Of a stretch of DNA of 64,000 bases, positions 33,350 through 41,737 are shown piece by piece (within the stretch, counting starts at the first letter, position 1; each line of letters begins with the position of its first letter). The stretch comes from Proteiniclasticum sp043951855 (lineage in GTDB: Bacteria; Bacillota; Clostridia; Clostridiales; Clostridiaceae), in contig NZ_JBINJW010000013.1 of the NCBI RefSeq assembly GCF_043951855.1, forward strand, positions 1-64,000. Reading direction: 5' to 3'. Position numbers and translations under genes: made by a program. The notes under the pieces are model-generated. The model saw nothing but the letters and a program-made list of their open reading frames with translations. It was not told the origin of the DNA and did no database searches.

Positions 33350-35044
33350 CTATAGTTTTGTGTCATCTACTGAATCAAGATATGCTTCAATATCCGGTAA
33401 AATCGATGGAATCGTCTCAGGCAGGAACGGATTTTTCAGACCTGCAAGTTCGACCAGCTCCAGGAACGGCTTGCTTCCACCCTCTTTACACAATGCCACA
33501 TAATCATCCCATGCTTTCTTCCCTTCATTTCTGCTCCTGATGAAGTACTGGAGCGCACATACCTGTGCCAGCGTATAATCTATGTAATAGAAAGGTGCAG
33601 TGAAGATATGCAGCTGTTTGAACCAGAAACCGCCTCGGTTGTAGAAGTCATTGTCTTCATAATTCTTCAGAGGAAGATACTTCTTTTCGATTTCTCTCCA
33701 TTTCAGTTTCCTTTCCTCTGGTGTCGCTTCAGGATTTTCGTAGACAAAATGCTGAAACTCATCTACTGTTACACCATAAGGCAGAAAGAGCAGTGTCCCT
33801 TGAAGGTGAGAGAACTTGTACTTGTCTGTTTCTTCCTTGAAGAAGTTCTCCATCCAAGGCCAGGTGAAGAATTCCATGGACATGGAATGAATTTCACAGG
33901 CTTCATAGGTGGGAAAACTGTATTCAGGCACTTCATAATGTCTTGAGGAGAATACCTGGAAGGCATGTCCCGCTTCATGTGTCAATACATCGATGTCTCC
34001 AGAAGTTCCATTGAAGTTGGAGAAGATGAAAGGTGACTTGAAATCCGGAATATAAGTACAGTAGCCACCGGCCTGCTTTCCTTTTTTCGTTACAAGATCC
34101 AGAAGTTCATGTTCCACCATGAAATCAAAGAATTCCTTCGTTTCTTTTGAAAGCTCCTCATACATCGTCCTTCCATTATCAATGATCCATTCGGGTGATC
34201 CCTTTGGTGTGGCATTCCCTGTAGTGAATTCAATGGCTTCATCATAATATTTCAGCTCATCAAGCCCAAGCCTATTAGCCTGTCTTTCACGAAGCTTGAC
34301 CACTAGAGGAACAATATGATTCAGAATCGCTTCTCTGTAAGTCCTGACTTCTTCTGGTCCATACTCGGTTCGCAGAAGACCGTCATAGGACATCTGCACA
34401 TAATTTTCATATCCCAGTTTTCTGGCCATCTGATGTCTCACTTTGACCAGTTCATCATAAATCCGGTCAAATTCCTTTTCATGGTCTCTGAAGAATCCTG
34501 AATAAGCTTCATACGCCGCTTTTCTTACAGCTCTGTCTGGATTTTCCATGAAAGGCACAAGACCTGACAGGTTTCTTTCTTCCCCTTCGAATAGGATGCT
34601 GGCAGAAGCTACTAGCTTTGAGTATTCAGATGACAGCTTGTTTTCTTCCTGCATGTCTTCTATGATTTCAGGCTTGAAAGCTTTGATGGAAAGTTCTGCC
34701 AGATTCAGCAGATGCTTTCCGTATTTCTCTTCCACATCCCCTTTGTAAGGAGTGTCGAGGATCACGTGATAGAAACTTGTCACCAGATCCTGAAGCTCCG
34801 GCATAGCCATATCGACATAATCCGATTCCTTGTCATAGAATTCGTCTCTTGTATCAATACTGTGCCTGATTGATACAAGCTGGAACATGGACTCCACATA
34901 AAGTCTAAGCTTGATGAATTCATCCATACTTTCAAGAAATGCTTCTCTTGACTCGGCTTTTTCCATGGTCTTCAGAATTTCCTGCGCTTTTGCTTTGACC
35001 TCTTTCATTTCTGGTCTTTCATACTTATAGTCATTGAATTTCAT
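33350..35044 (-). CDS. pepF: M3 family oligoendopeptidase (PepF-like)
   Basis: This 564-residue cytoplasmic zinc metallopeptidase cuts short peptides. The HExxH site is HEAGH at residues 356-360, followed by a downstream glutamate in FPTYEACEIHSMSMEFFTWP. The C-terminus has YYIDYTLAQVCALQYF, typical of the clostridial PepF/M3 subgroup. AGGAGG precedes ATG. It is nine bases after the DUF503 gene and is probably in the same transcript. Confidence 0.93.
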   Translation of the reverse strand: MKFNDYKYERPEMKEVKAKAQEILKTMEKAESREAFLESMDEFIKLRLYVESMFQLVSIRHSIDTRDEFYDKESDYVDMAMPELQDLVTSFYHVILDTPYKGDVEEKYGKHLLNLAELSIKAFKPEIIEDMQEENKLSSEYSKLVASASILFEGEERNLSGLVPFMENPDRAVRKAAYEAYSGFFRDHEKEFDRIYDELVKVRHQMARKLGYENYVQMSYDGLLRTEYGPEEVRTYREAILNHIVPLVVKLRERQANRLGLDELKYYDEAIEFTTGNATPKGSPEWIIDNGRTMYEELSKETKEFFDFMVEHELLDLVTKKGKQAGGYCTYIPDFKSPFIFSNFNGTSGDIDVLTHEAGHAFQVFSSRHYEVPEYSFPTYEACEIHSMSMEFFTWPWMENFFKEETDKYKFSHLQGTLLFLPYGVTVDEFQHFVYENPEATPEERKLKWREIEKKYLPLKNYEDNDFYNRGGFWFKQLHIFTAPFYYIDYTLAQVCALQYFIRSRNEGKKAWDDYVALCKEGGSKPFLELVELAGLKNPFLPETIPSILPDIEAYLDSVDDTKL

Positions 35045-35053
35045 ACTTTCCTC

Positions 35054-35344
35054 CTAATAATTATCAATATATGTTTCTTCCTGAATCAGTTCCACATCAA
35101 AACTGTTCAGGATAAAATCCGCAACTTTCCTCATGGTGCCTTCGATTATATCCCTGTCAGATGATACACAGGCTACACTGATGACGATGCTTTTGTGCTG
35201 ATCCAGATCTTCTGTTTCCGAAATGGAGACGTTGAATTTATTCTTCACTTTCGCTTTCAGACTGTTCACGATACTTCTTTTCTCTTTCAGAGAGCGCACA
35301 TAACCTGCTCTGAAACTCAGCCTAGCTATACCTACGTAGGCCAT
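35054..35344 (-). CDS. DUF503 family protein (YlxP-like)
   Basis: This 96-residue basic protein has the family pattern ARLSFRAGYVRSLKEKRSIVNSLKAKVKNKFNVSISE. DUF503/YlxP proteins usually lie near ribosome maturation factors such as rbfA; here it instead overlaps the end of the CPBP-cyclase fusion gene by 23 bases. Its function is unknown, though the family is proposed to act on the ribosome. Confidence 0.87.
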   Translation of the reverse strand: MAYVGIARLSFRAGYVRSLKEKRSIVNSLKAKVKNKFNVSISETEDLDQHKSIVISVACVSSDRDIIEGTMRKVADFILNSFDVELIQEETYIDNY

Positions 35345-36758
35345 CGATCAGCACCACCCTTGCAGGAGCAGCTTCAGCTCCACTGATTTTCAACGGGAAT
35401 GCGCTTAAAGTATATCTGCCACATGCCACATGACTCAGATTCAGGTTTTCAAGAATAATTATACCACTTTTCAAAAGCATTTTATGTACTTCGTAAGGCT
35501 CACCTTCTTCAATGGAATCGAGGGCCGTTCCCACCACTTTTATTCCACCTTCAATAAGCGCCTGTGCCCTTTCTTTCGCAATATAACCATCTTTGAAGAT
35601 TACTCTCACTGTTCCCTCAGGAAGAAATTCAGAAGAGGTTTCAGCCACCCTCACTTCTCCATATAAAAGATTCAGATCCACATCATCCTGGGTTCCACCG
35701 TTTTCAATGAAATGACTGGGAAAATCCATATGTGTTGATGCATGTGTGTTCATCTGGATACTTCTTACGGCATAGCCCTCCTGGGAAATGCTACGCACTT
35801 CTCTGATCTCCACTTCGGGGTCCCCCGGATAAACAGGCATGCCATCCACAAGCGCTTTTGAGATATCTATGATCTTCTGACCCTCCAGTGGGATCTTCCT
35901 TTCTGAAGTCTCATGGTCTTTTCGGTACGCTGATTTCACTCCAGCGGCTCGATGCATGGGACCGTCATAGGCAAGAAAGCCCCTGTTTTTCACAACATAG
36001 GAAATAAAATAGATGGATGCTGCAATGTAAAACAGTACCAGAATGCCTCCGAGGACTTCCAATCCCATACCGGAAGGATCCGCATCTCCAATGAACAGCG
36101 GCAGTGAGAATGCTATAAGGTTGTTCACCATATGGCCAGCCATCACAAGGAGAAGACTCCCTGTTCTGTGATAGATGAAGCAGAGAACAAATCCTATAAC
36201 TGCTGTTGGAACCATGGTTTCAGCATGAAGAAATCCGAAGACCAGAGAGGATACGATCATCGCAGTCAATGTACTCCTCTTCTTGTTGAGCAGATTGAAA
36301 AAGATGCCTCTGAACACAATCTCTTCCACAATCGGCGCTAATATCACAACGGATATGAACATCAGCACCAGCTCAAGGGGATCTGAATAAAGTGAGACTC
36401 CCTGCATCTGCTCAGCAGCTTCCATATACGATTCGTATAATCCTGGAAGCCACTGCTGCAGCGCCAGTACATACAAGAAAGTCACAAGACCTCCCACAAG
36501 AAAAGGAACGACTGCAAGATGAAGAGGCTTTTTCTCTACTCCTTTTGCCAGAAGCAGTTTCCGTTCTCTTCGCGTCAGTCCCAGATAATAAAACCCTATG
36601 AACATTAGTATATAAAAAAGTATCTGTATGAAATAAACGAAATACGCTGATCCTCCCGTGAAAGACGCAGCTGCTACAGATACGATAAGAATCGCAAAAA
36701 TCGCCACCAGCATCAGTATGAATTTTGATACACTCATTTTCTCGAATCTAACAGGCAT
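35322..36758 (-). CDS. Fusion: CPBP intramembrane metalloprotease + kynurenine formamidase-type cyclase
   Basis: This 478-residue protein joins two known domains. Residues 1-260 are a CPBP (Abi) membrane protease with about eight helices and the motifs EEIVFR (near 146-151), FGFLH (175-179) and GHMVNN (209-214). Residues 297-478 form a cyclase/formamidase domain with IIDISKALVDGMPVYPGDP and the metal site HASTHMDFPSH (340-350). The cyclase is normally a separate soluble enzyme hydrolysing N-formylkynurenine or similar amides. The linker (about 262-296) is polar. A GGAGGG at 35886-35881 lies seven bases before the first cyclase codons, as if a separate gene start once existed there. Confidence 0.85.
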   Translation of the reverse strand: MPVRFEKMSVSKFILMLVAIFAILIVSVAAASFTGGSAYFVYFIQILFYILMFIGFYYLGLTRRERKLLLAKGVEKKPLHLAVVPFLVGGLVTFLYVLALQQWLPGLYESYMEAAEQMQGVSLYSDPLELVLMFISVVILAPIVEEIVFRGIFFNLLNKKRSTLTAMIVSSLVFGFLHAETMVPTAVIGFVLCFIYHRTGSLLLVMAGHMVNNLIAFSLPLFIGDADPSGMGLEVLGGILVLFYIAASIYFISYVVKNRGFLAYDGPMHRAAGVKSAYRKDHETSERKIPLEGQKIIDISKALVDGMPVYPGDPEVEIREVRSISQEGYAVRSIQMNTHASTHMDFPSHFIENGGTQDDVDLNLLYGEVRVAETSSEFLPEGTVRVIFKDGYIAKERAQALIEGGIKVVGTALDSIEEGEPYEVHKMLLKSGIIILENLNLSHVACGRYTLSAFPLKISGAEAAPARVVLIDGLRRYS

Positions 36759-36851
36759 CATGGACCTCCAATTCTATTTCTGAATTCCGGATAATAAATA
36801 AACAATATACTCTAAGTATAGCAAAAGGAATGCTAAAAAGATAATGTTTGC

Positions 36852-36888
36852 AAAAAGAAAATCTCCATACCACTACAGTATGGAGATT
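36852..36888 (-). terminator. Terminator after ychF
   Basis: AATCTCCATAC (36860-36870) and GTATGGAGATT (36878-36888) form a perfect 11-bp stem with a seven-base loop, and the minus strand continues TTTCTTTTT. It lies eight bases past the ychF stop. Confidence 0.9.
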
Positions 36889-36895
36889 GAACTCT

Positions 36896-37990
36896 TTACA
36901 CGTTGAATCTGAAGTTGACCACATCACCTTCACGCATGATATATTCTTTTCCCTCGATTCTATAAAGCCCTTTTTCCTTGGCATGGGCTTCTGAACCAGA
37001 TTCCATCAAGGCATCATAGGAGATGACTTCCGCTCTTATGAATCCTCTCTGTATATCCGAATGGATCTTGCCGGCAGCAACAGGCGCTTTTGTGCCCACT
37101 TTTATGGTCCACGCTCTTACTTCCTGAGGTCCTGCTGTCAGAAAACTCATGAGACCGAGTAGTCTGTAGCTTTCCTTGATCAGGCGGTCCAGTCCGGTTT
37201 CCTTGATGCCGTATTCAGCAAGCATTTCGATCTTCTCATCCTCTTCCAGTCCTGAAAGTTCTTCTTCCAGTCTGGCACAGATGGTAACAAGTCCGGAATG
37301 TTCCTTCTCTGCATGTTCTTTCACTTTTTTCACCATCTCGTTCTCTTCTCCTGACATGAGATCTTCCTCAGAGATGTTGGCCGCATAGAGAACGTCCTTG
37401 GAGGTCAGAAGAAACAGTCCTCTGATCACTTCTTTCTCCTCTTCCTCCGCTTCGAAGGTTCGAACCGGATTTCCTGATTCCAGATGGGCTTTGATTCTTT
37501 CCATGAGATCATATTCAGCCTGCGCGGTCTTGTCTCCTGAACGTTTCAGCTTCATCGCCTTATCCATTCTCTTCTCCAGCGTTTCAAGATCGGAGAAAAT
37601 CAGTTCAAGATTGATGGTTTCAATATCTCTCAGGGGATCCACGCTCCCCTCAACATGCACAATATTATCATTCTCAAAACATCTGACCACATGAATGATC
37701 GCTTCCACTTCTCGGATGTGGCTCAGAAATTTATTTCCAAGACCTTCTCCCTGTGATGCACCTTTAACAAGGCCTGCAATATCATAGAATTCCACATGAG
37801 CAAAGACCTTCTTCTTTGAATTATACAGCTTCTCGAGATGATCCAGTCTTTCATCCGGGACGGAAACAACTCCGATATTCGGCTCTATCGTTGCAAAAGG
37901 ATAATTTGCAGCTTCAATTCCGGCTTTTGTAATCGCATTGAACAATGTACTTTTGCCGACATTGGGCAACCCTACTATTCCTAATTTCAT
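36896..37990 (-). CDS. ychF: Redox-regulated ATPase / GTPase-like YchF
   Basis: This 364-residue Obg-family P-loop protein prefers ATP over GTP. The Walker A is GLPNVGKSTLFN at residues 6-17. The NxxE element YAANISEEDL near residue 206 replaces the usual NKxD, which explains the ATP preference. A TGS domain with FMREGDVVNFRFNV-like residues ends the protein. It binds the ribosome in other bacteria. It has no overlap with its neighbours and its own terminator. Confidence 0.95.
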   Translation of the reverse strand: MKLGIVGLPNVGKSTLFNAITKAGIEAANYPFATIEPNIGVVSVPDERLDHLEKLYNSKKKVFAHVEFYDIAGLVKGASQGEGLGNKFLSHIREVEAIIHVVRCFENDNIVHVEGSVDPLRDIETINLELIFSDLETLEKRMDKAMKLKRSGDKTAQAEYDLMERIKAHLESGNPVRTFEAEEEEKEVIRGLFLLTSKDVLYAANISEEDLMSGEENEMVKKVKEHAEKEHSGLVTICARLEEELSGLEEDEKIEMLAEYGIKETGLDRLIKESYRLLGLMSFLTAGPQEVRAWTIKVGTKAPVAAGKIHSDIQRGFIRAEVISYDALMESGSEAHAKEKGLYRIEGKEYIMREGDVVNFRFNV

Positions 37991-38143
37991 TCTTATTCCT
38001 CACTTTATTACATTCATTTACATCTTTTCAATTATACAGATGTATGGGTAATTTATCAAGGTGCTCAAAAAGAAAACCCTCTTCTCATGACGATTCAGCC
38101 AAAAACAGACCCCCCAGAAATCTGAGGGGTCTTGATTAACATA

Positions 38144-38581
38144 TTAAGCTAATGTGGAATTCAGCATCCAGAGTTCCTTCTGATAGTATGCTGTGAATTC
38201 ATTCATGATATCCACTGTAGGATCATCTCCAGCCTTTTCCGCTTCTTCCTTCACTTCAAGTGTTGTCTTAAGAAGATATTCAAAATCCTTTTTCACGATT
38301 TTCACTAAATCGATATCTTTCGCATATTCTTCGCTTCTTTCTTCGATTTTAGCGATCTCCAGTGCACCCTTAAGGCTTGCGACAGGCTTCATGTCCAGCT
38401 GCAGCATTCTTTCAGCAACTTCATCCATGTCTTCTGTGACCTTGTCGTAATATGCTTCGAATAGTTCGTGCATTCTGTGGAACTGCTTACCCTGTACATA
38501 CCAGTGCACATTATGAAGCTTTGTGTAGGCCACCATAAGATCTGCCACATACTGATTGAGTTTCTTTTCAAGATTTGTCAT
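38144..38581 (-). CDS. Dps family ferritin-like protein (copy 1)
   Basis: This 145-residue DNA-binding protein from starved cells type subunit forms a 12-mer iron store that oxidises ferrous iron with peroxide. The ferroxidase residues lie in LHNVHWYVQGKQFHRMHELFEAYYDKV: His, His, Asp/Glu pattern. It is about 80 per cent like the upstream paralog by eye. I start it at ATG 38581, which matches the paralog; two earlier ATG codons sit directly on the GGAGG. It follows its paralog across a structured intergenic region. Confidence 0.9.
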   Translation of the reverse strand: MTNLEKKLNQYVADLMVAYTKLHNVHWYVQGKQFHRMHELFEAYYDKVTEDMDEVAERMLQLDMKPVASLKGALEIAKIEERSEEYAKDIDLVKIVKKDFEYLLKTTLEVKEEAEKAGDDPTVDIMNEFTAYYQKELWMLNSTLA

Positions 38582-38616
38582 TAAATTCATCATCCTCCGT
38601 TTTTAATTGCATTGCG

Positions 38617-38712
38617 TTAGCTTAGGCTGAATATAACTTGATTCTTTGTGGATTTATGATATTTTATCCACACCTTCTGAATCTTGTTCAGCTATAGCTG
38701 AACCTAAGCTAA
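38617..38712 (-). promoter_or_regulatory. Structured intergenic element between dps paralogs
   Basis: Three stems can form at once. The outer stem is TTAGCTTAG (38617-38625) with CTAAGCTAA (38704-38712), taking in the upstream stop codon. The second is the 18-base palindrome at 38686-38703 (GTTCAGCTA/TAGCTGAAC). The third pairs GATTC and TGTGGAT (38640-38653) with ATCCACA and GAATC (38666-38683). Together they give a three-way junction. No T-run follows, so it is probably a processing, attenuation or translation-control element. Confidence 0.6.
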
Positions 38713-39147
38713 AGTTGCTTTGATCATCCATAGCTGCTTCTGATAATATGCAGTGAACTCATTCATGATATCCACTGTAGGATCGTCTCCAGCTTCTTCC
38801 GCTTCCTTTTTCACTTCAAGGGTCAGTTTCAGAAGATATTCAAAGTCCTTGTTCACGATCTCGACGAATTCAAGATCCTTACCGAATCTTTCTTCTCTTT
38901 CTTCAATCTTTGTGATTTCCAGCGCGCCTTTTAAACTGGCTACCGGTTTCATGTCCAGCTGAAGCATTCTTTCAGCTACCACATCCATATCTTCCGTGAC
39001 CTTATCATAGTACATTTCAAATAGTTCGTGCATTGCATGGAACTGTTTTCCTTCCACATACCAATGAACATTGTGAAGCTTGGTATAAGCCACCATTAAA
39101 TCTGCAACATACTGATTGAGTTTCTTTTCTAAATTTCCTTTAGCCAT
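38704..39147 (-). CDS. Dps family ferritin-like protein (copy 2, promoter-proximal)
   Basis: This 147-residue Dps subunit has the same ferroxidase pattern as the downstream copy (LHNVHWYVEGKQFHAMHELFEMYYDKV). GGAGG lies seven bases before ATG. It is directly behind a sigma-A promoter with a PerR/Fur-like box, so it is probably induced by peroxide or iron change. Its gene and the next look like a recent duplication; both end in the same Leu-Ala-stop sequence. Confidence 0.9.
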   Translation of the reverse strand: MAKGNLEKKLNQYVADLMVAYTKLHNVHWYVEGKQFHAMHELFEMYYDKVTEDMDVVAERMLQLDMKPVASLKGALEITKIEEREERFGKDLEFVEIVNKDFEYLLKLTLEVKKEAEEAGDDPTVDIMNEFTAYYQKQLWMIKATLA

Positions 39148-39180
39148 TTTTTACCTCCATAATTTGTAATTAGTTTTAAA

Positions 39181-39195
39181 TTGTAATGATTATCA
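39181..39195 (-). promoter_or_regulatory. PerR/Fur box before the dps pair
   Basis: TTGTAATGATTATCA matches 12 of 14 defined positions of both the PerR box (TTATAAT-N-ATTATAA) and the Fur 7-1-7 box (TGATAAT-N-ATTATCA). It lies just downstream of the predicted transcription start. PerR control of dps/mrgA is established in Bacillus, so PerR is the more likely regulator. Confidence 0.75.
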
Positions 39196-39209
39196 TTTAC
39201 TGTATCTTT

Positions 39210-39238
39210 ATAATACATCAACCAGAAACAATTTACAA
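39210..39238 (-). promoter_or_regulatory. dps promoter
   Basis: On the minus strand TTGTAA (39238-39233) and TATTAT (39215-39210) are 17 bases apart, giving a start near 39203. The PerR/Fur box begins about eight bases later, where a bound repressor would block polymerase. Confidence 0.7.
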
Positions 39239-39282
39239 GGGATAAACATGTCTAATTTGTAAACATATTATAACTATTATAA

Positions 39283-39930
39283 TTATTGACGACCATAGAT
39301 CTTATCAATAACAATAGCTACGATATCTTCTTTGAGATTCTTTGATTTTTCAACATACTCATCTGTCTGAGCTTTCAGACTGATGTTTTCCTCATTCACT
39401 TCTGACCCGGCCAGATTGATGAAAACATTAAGCGCAGCCCCTTCAATGGCGCTGTGTATAAGAATTGCAGCAACACCGGCATCGGATATGGCATTTTTGT
39501 TTCCATACTCTGTGGCAATCTTCAGTGCCTCATACATGTCAAAGGATTCTTTGACCAGCTGATAAGGAATTTCCAGAACACGTTCCTTTGCGGAATCAAT
39601 CTTGCTCTTTCTCAGTATTTTCTCCTCTTCCGTTTCCTTTGGTAAAGAGAATGCAGCCATGAGTCCATCAAAAGATTCGGCGTCATTCACCATAAGCTCC
39701 AGATATCTGTTTCTGAAACGATCTGTAGCTTCTCTTGCATCTTTCATGGATCTGATGACGGATTCCGGATAATCTTTTGCAGCTTTCTTGTCAATAGTTA
39801 GATTAAAGACCATGGACGTCAGGGCTGCTGCCAAAGATGCACTTAATGCCGCTGCAGCTCCTCCGCCTGGAGTTGCCTTTCCTTCTCCTAATACATTGGT
39901 AAAATCATTAATGGTTAATTCTCTTAACAT
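39283..39930 (-). CDS. fchA: Cyclodeaminase/cyclohydrolase family protein (FchA-like)
   Basis: This 215-residue helical protein matches the formiminotransferase-cyclodeaminase C-terminal family: GEGKATPGGGAAAALSASLAAAL at residues 15-37, and DAGVAAILIHSAIEGAALNVFINL near residue 150. It converts formimino- or methenyl-tetrahydrofolate. Placed right after hutH, it probably handles the one-carbon unit from histidine breakdown. No formiminotransferase gene is in the window. Confidence 0.87.
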   Translation of the reverse strand: MLRELTINDFTNVLGEGKATPGGGAAAALSASLAAALTSMVFNLTIDKKAAKDYPESVIRSMKDAREATDRFRNRYLELMVNDAESFDGLMAAFSLPKETEEEKILRKSKIDSAKERVLEIPYQLVKESFDMYEALKIATEYGNKNAISDAGVAAILIHSAIEGAALNVFINLAGSEVNEENISLKAQTDEYVEKSKNLKEDIVAIVIDKIYGRQ

Positions 39931-40048
39931 ATTTTCACCTCTTATATAATATTTTAGACCTTATAGAATACAATTTCATGGTTCTCACGAGATATTAATT
40001 AAACATTATCATATTATTAACATGAAACAGATTTATTGACTATAATTC

Positions 40049-41527
40049 CTATATGTATGAGTCTAATATATCATAAACCTTGTTCATCTGCTCATACATA
40101 ATCACATCTTCTTCAATAAATGGAACCCCTTCTCTGATCTTATTGTAGATTTTCGACGTTTCTTTGCCCAGTTTCACGTCTTCACGGAAATCAATGGCCT
40201 GACAGGCTGCAAACGCTTCAATCGACAGTACACGTCTGGTATTTTCAACGATGTCCCTTAATTTTCTGGCAGCTGTGTTTCCCATGGATACATGATCCTC
40301 CTGATTGGCAGATGATGGAATCGAGTCCACGGATGCCGGATGAGACAGCACCTTGTTCTCTGAAACCAGAGCTGCCGCACTGTACTGGGAGATCATGAAG
40401 CCTGAATTGAGTCCTCCAGACGGTGCCAGAAAGGCTGGCAGGTCATTGAGCTGATAATTCACAAGTCTCTCCAGTCTTCTCTCTGAGATGTTCCCAAGTT
40501 CACTCACAGCGATGGCGAGATAATCAAACAGAAGGGCCATGGGTTCTCCATGGAAGTTTCCTCCGGAATAGATTTCGTCTTCGTTCAGAACAATCGGATT
40601 ATCCGTCACAGCATTCATTTCAATCGTGATCTTGTCCAAGGCATAATCCAGCGTATCTTTGATGGCTCCATGAACCTGAGGAATACATCGGATGGAATAG
40701 GCATCCTGTACTCTGATATCATTCTGCTTCGTAACAAGTGAGGATCCTTCCAGAAGTTCAAGAATCTCTCTGGCGATGTCCATCTGACCTTTATGGCCTC
40801 TCACTTCATGAAGCCTTGCATCAAATGCAGTGGTGATGCTTCTTAGGGCTTCCATGGACAATGCTGCAGAGAGATTTGCTGTTTTCAAGGCACGAGAAGC
40901 ATCATAAAATGCAAGGGCACCTATGGAAGTAAGCGCCTGGGTTCCATTGATCAGGGCAAGACCTTCTTTGGCTTCCAGTTCAACTGGGGTGATTCCAGCC
41001 CGTTCCATCGCTTCTCTAGAAGGAATTGAATGCCCATTGTATTCAGCTTCTCCTTCTCCGATCAGTGTCAGCACCATATGTGCCAGAGGAGCCAGATCCC
41101 CTGACGCACCTAAAGAACCTTTTTCCGGTATCACAGGATGCACGCCCTTGTTGAGCATTTCCTTCAGTGTCTCCACTGTTTCCAGCCGGATGCCTGAGTA
41201 GCCTCTTGCCAGTGCGTTGATTCTAAGAAGCATCAGTCCCCGCACCTCTTCGGTCCTCATGGGATTCCCGATCCCGCAGGCATGCGAGATGATGAGATTC
41301 CTCTGCAGTGTCTTCAGTTCGCTTTTCCCGATCTTCACTTCAGAGAATTTTCCGAATCCCGTGTTTACGCCGTAGACAGCCTGTGTTCCAGCAGCCGCTT
41401 TTTCCAGCATTTTTCTGGACGCCAAGATCCTCTGTCTTGTGTCTCCACTGAGCGTTAGAGTTTCCTTGTCTCTGGCCACCTTTATAAATTCTTCTATTGT
41501 CAGTTTCCCATTTTCTATCGTTATCAT
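40049..41527 (-). CDS. hutH: Histidine ammonia-lyase
   Basis: This 492-residue enzyme deaminates histidine to urocanate. The Ala-Ser-Gly at residues 141-143 in GSLGASGDLAPLAHM forms the MIO cofactor. VYGVNTGFGKF near residue 51 and SSANQEDHVSMG near residue 400 also fit. GGAGG precedes ATG by six bases. hutU and hutI are not next to it; fchA follows 118 bases downstream with no terminator between, so they may be cotranscribed. Confidence 0.95.
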   Translation of the reverse strand: MITIENGKLTIEEFIKVARDKETLTLSGDTRQRILASRKMLEKAAAGTQAVYGVNTGFGKFSEVKIGKSELKTLQRNLIISHACGIGNPMRTEEVRGLMLLRINALARGYSGIRLETVETLKEMLNKGVHPVIPEKGSLGASGDLAPLAHMVLTLIGEGEAEYNGHSIPSREAMERAGITPVELEAKEGLALINGTQALTSIGALAFYDASRALKTANLSAALSMEALRSITTAFDARLHEVRGHKGQMDIAREILELLEGSSLVTKQNDIRVQDAYSIRCIPQVHGAIKDTLDYALDKITIEMNAVTDNPIVLNEDEIYSGGNFHGEPMALLFDYLAIAVSELGNISERRLERLVNYQLNDLPAFLAPSGGLNSGFMISQYSAAALVSENKVLSHPASVDSIPSSANQEDHVSMGNTAARKLRDIVENTRRVLSIEAFAACQAIDFREDVKLGKETSKIYNKIREGVPFIEEDVIMYEQMNKVYDILDSYI

Positions 41528-41670
41528 ATTATACCTCCTGATAATTCTATAATAATATGAAATCGTTTAAAATTAAAGTGATGATTGAAAATCTCGTACT
41601 ATTTACCAGTATTTAAACTTCAAATTTTAGAATTTCTTAATCACTATGTGAATATTCAAAAATCTCCACC

Positions 41671-41709
41671 CAAAAAATACAGCTGTCACAGTTCTGCAGA
41701 CAGCTGTAT
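41671..41709 (-). terminator. Terminator after aspS
   Basis: ATACAGCTGTC (41677-41687) and GACAGCTGTAT (41699-41709) pair perfectly with an 11-base loop, followed on the minus strand by TTTTTTGGG. It closes the long secDF-side or hemZ-hisS-aspS transcript. The rest of 41528-41670 holds the hutH upstream region and no clear promoter. Confidence 0.9.
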
Positions 41710-41737
41710 CTATACTCTTTCTTATTCAGTCAGAGCT

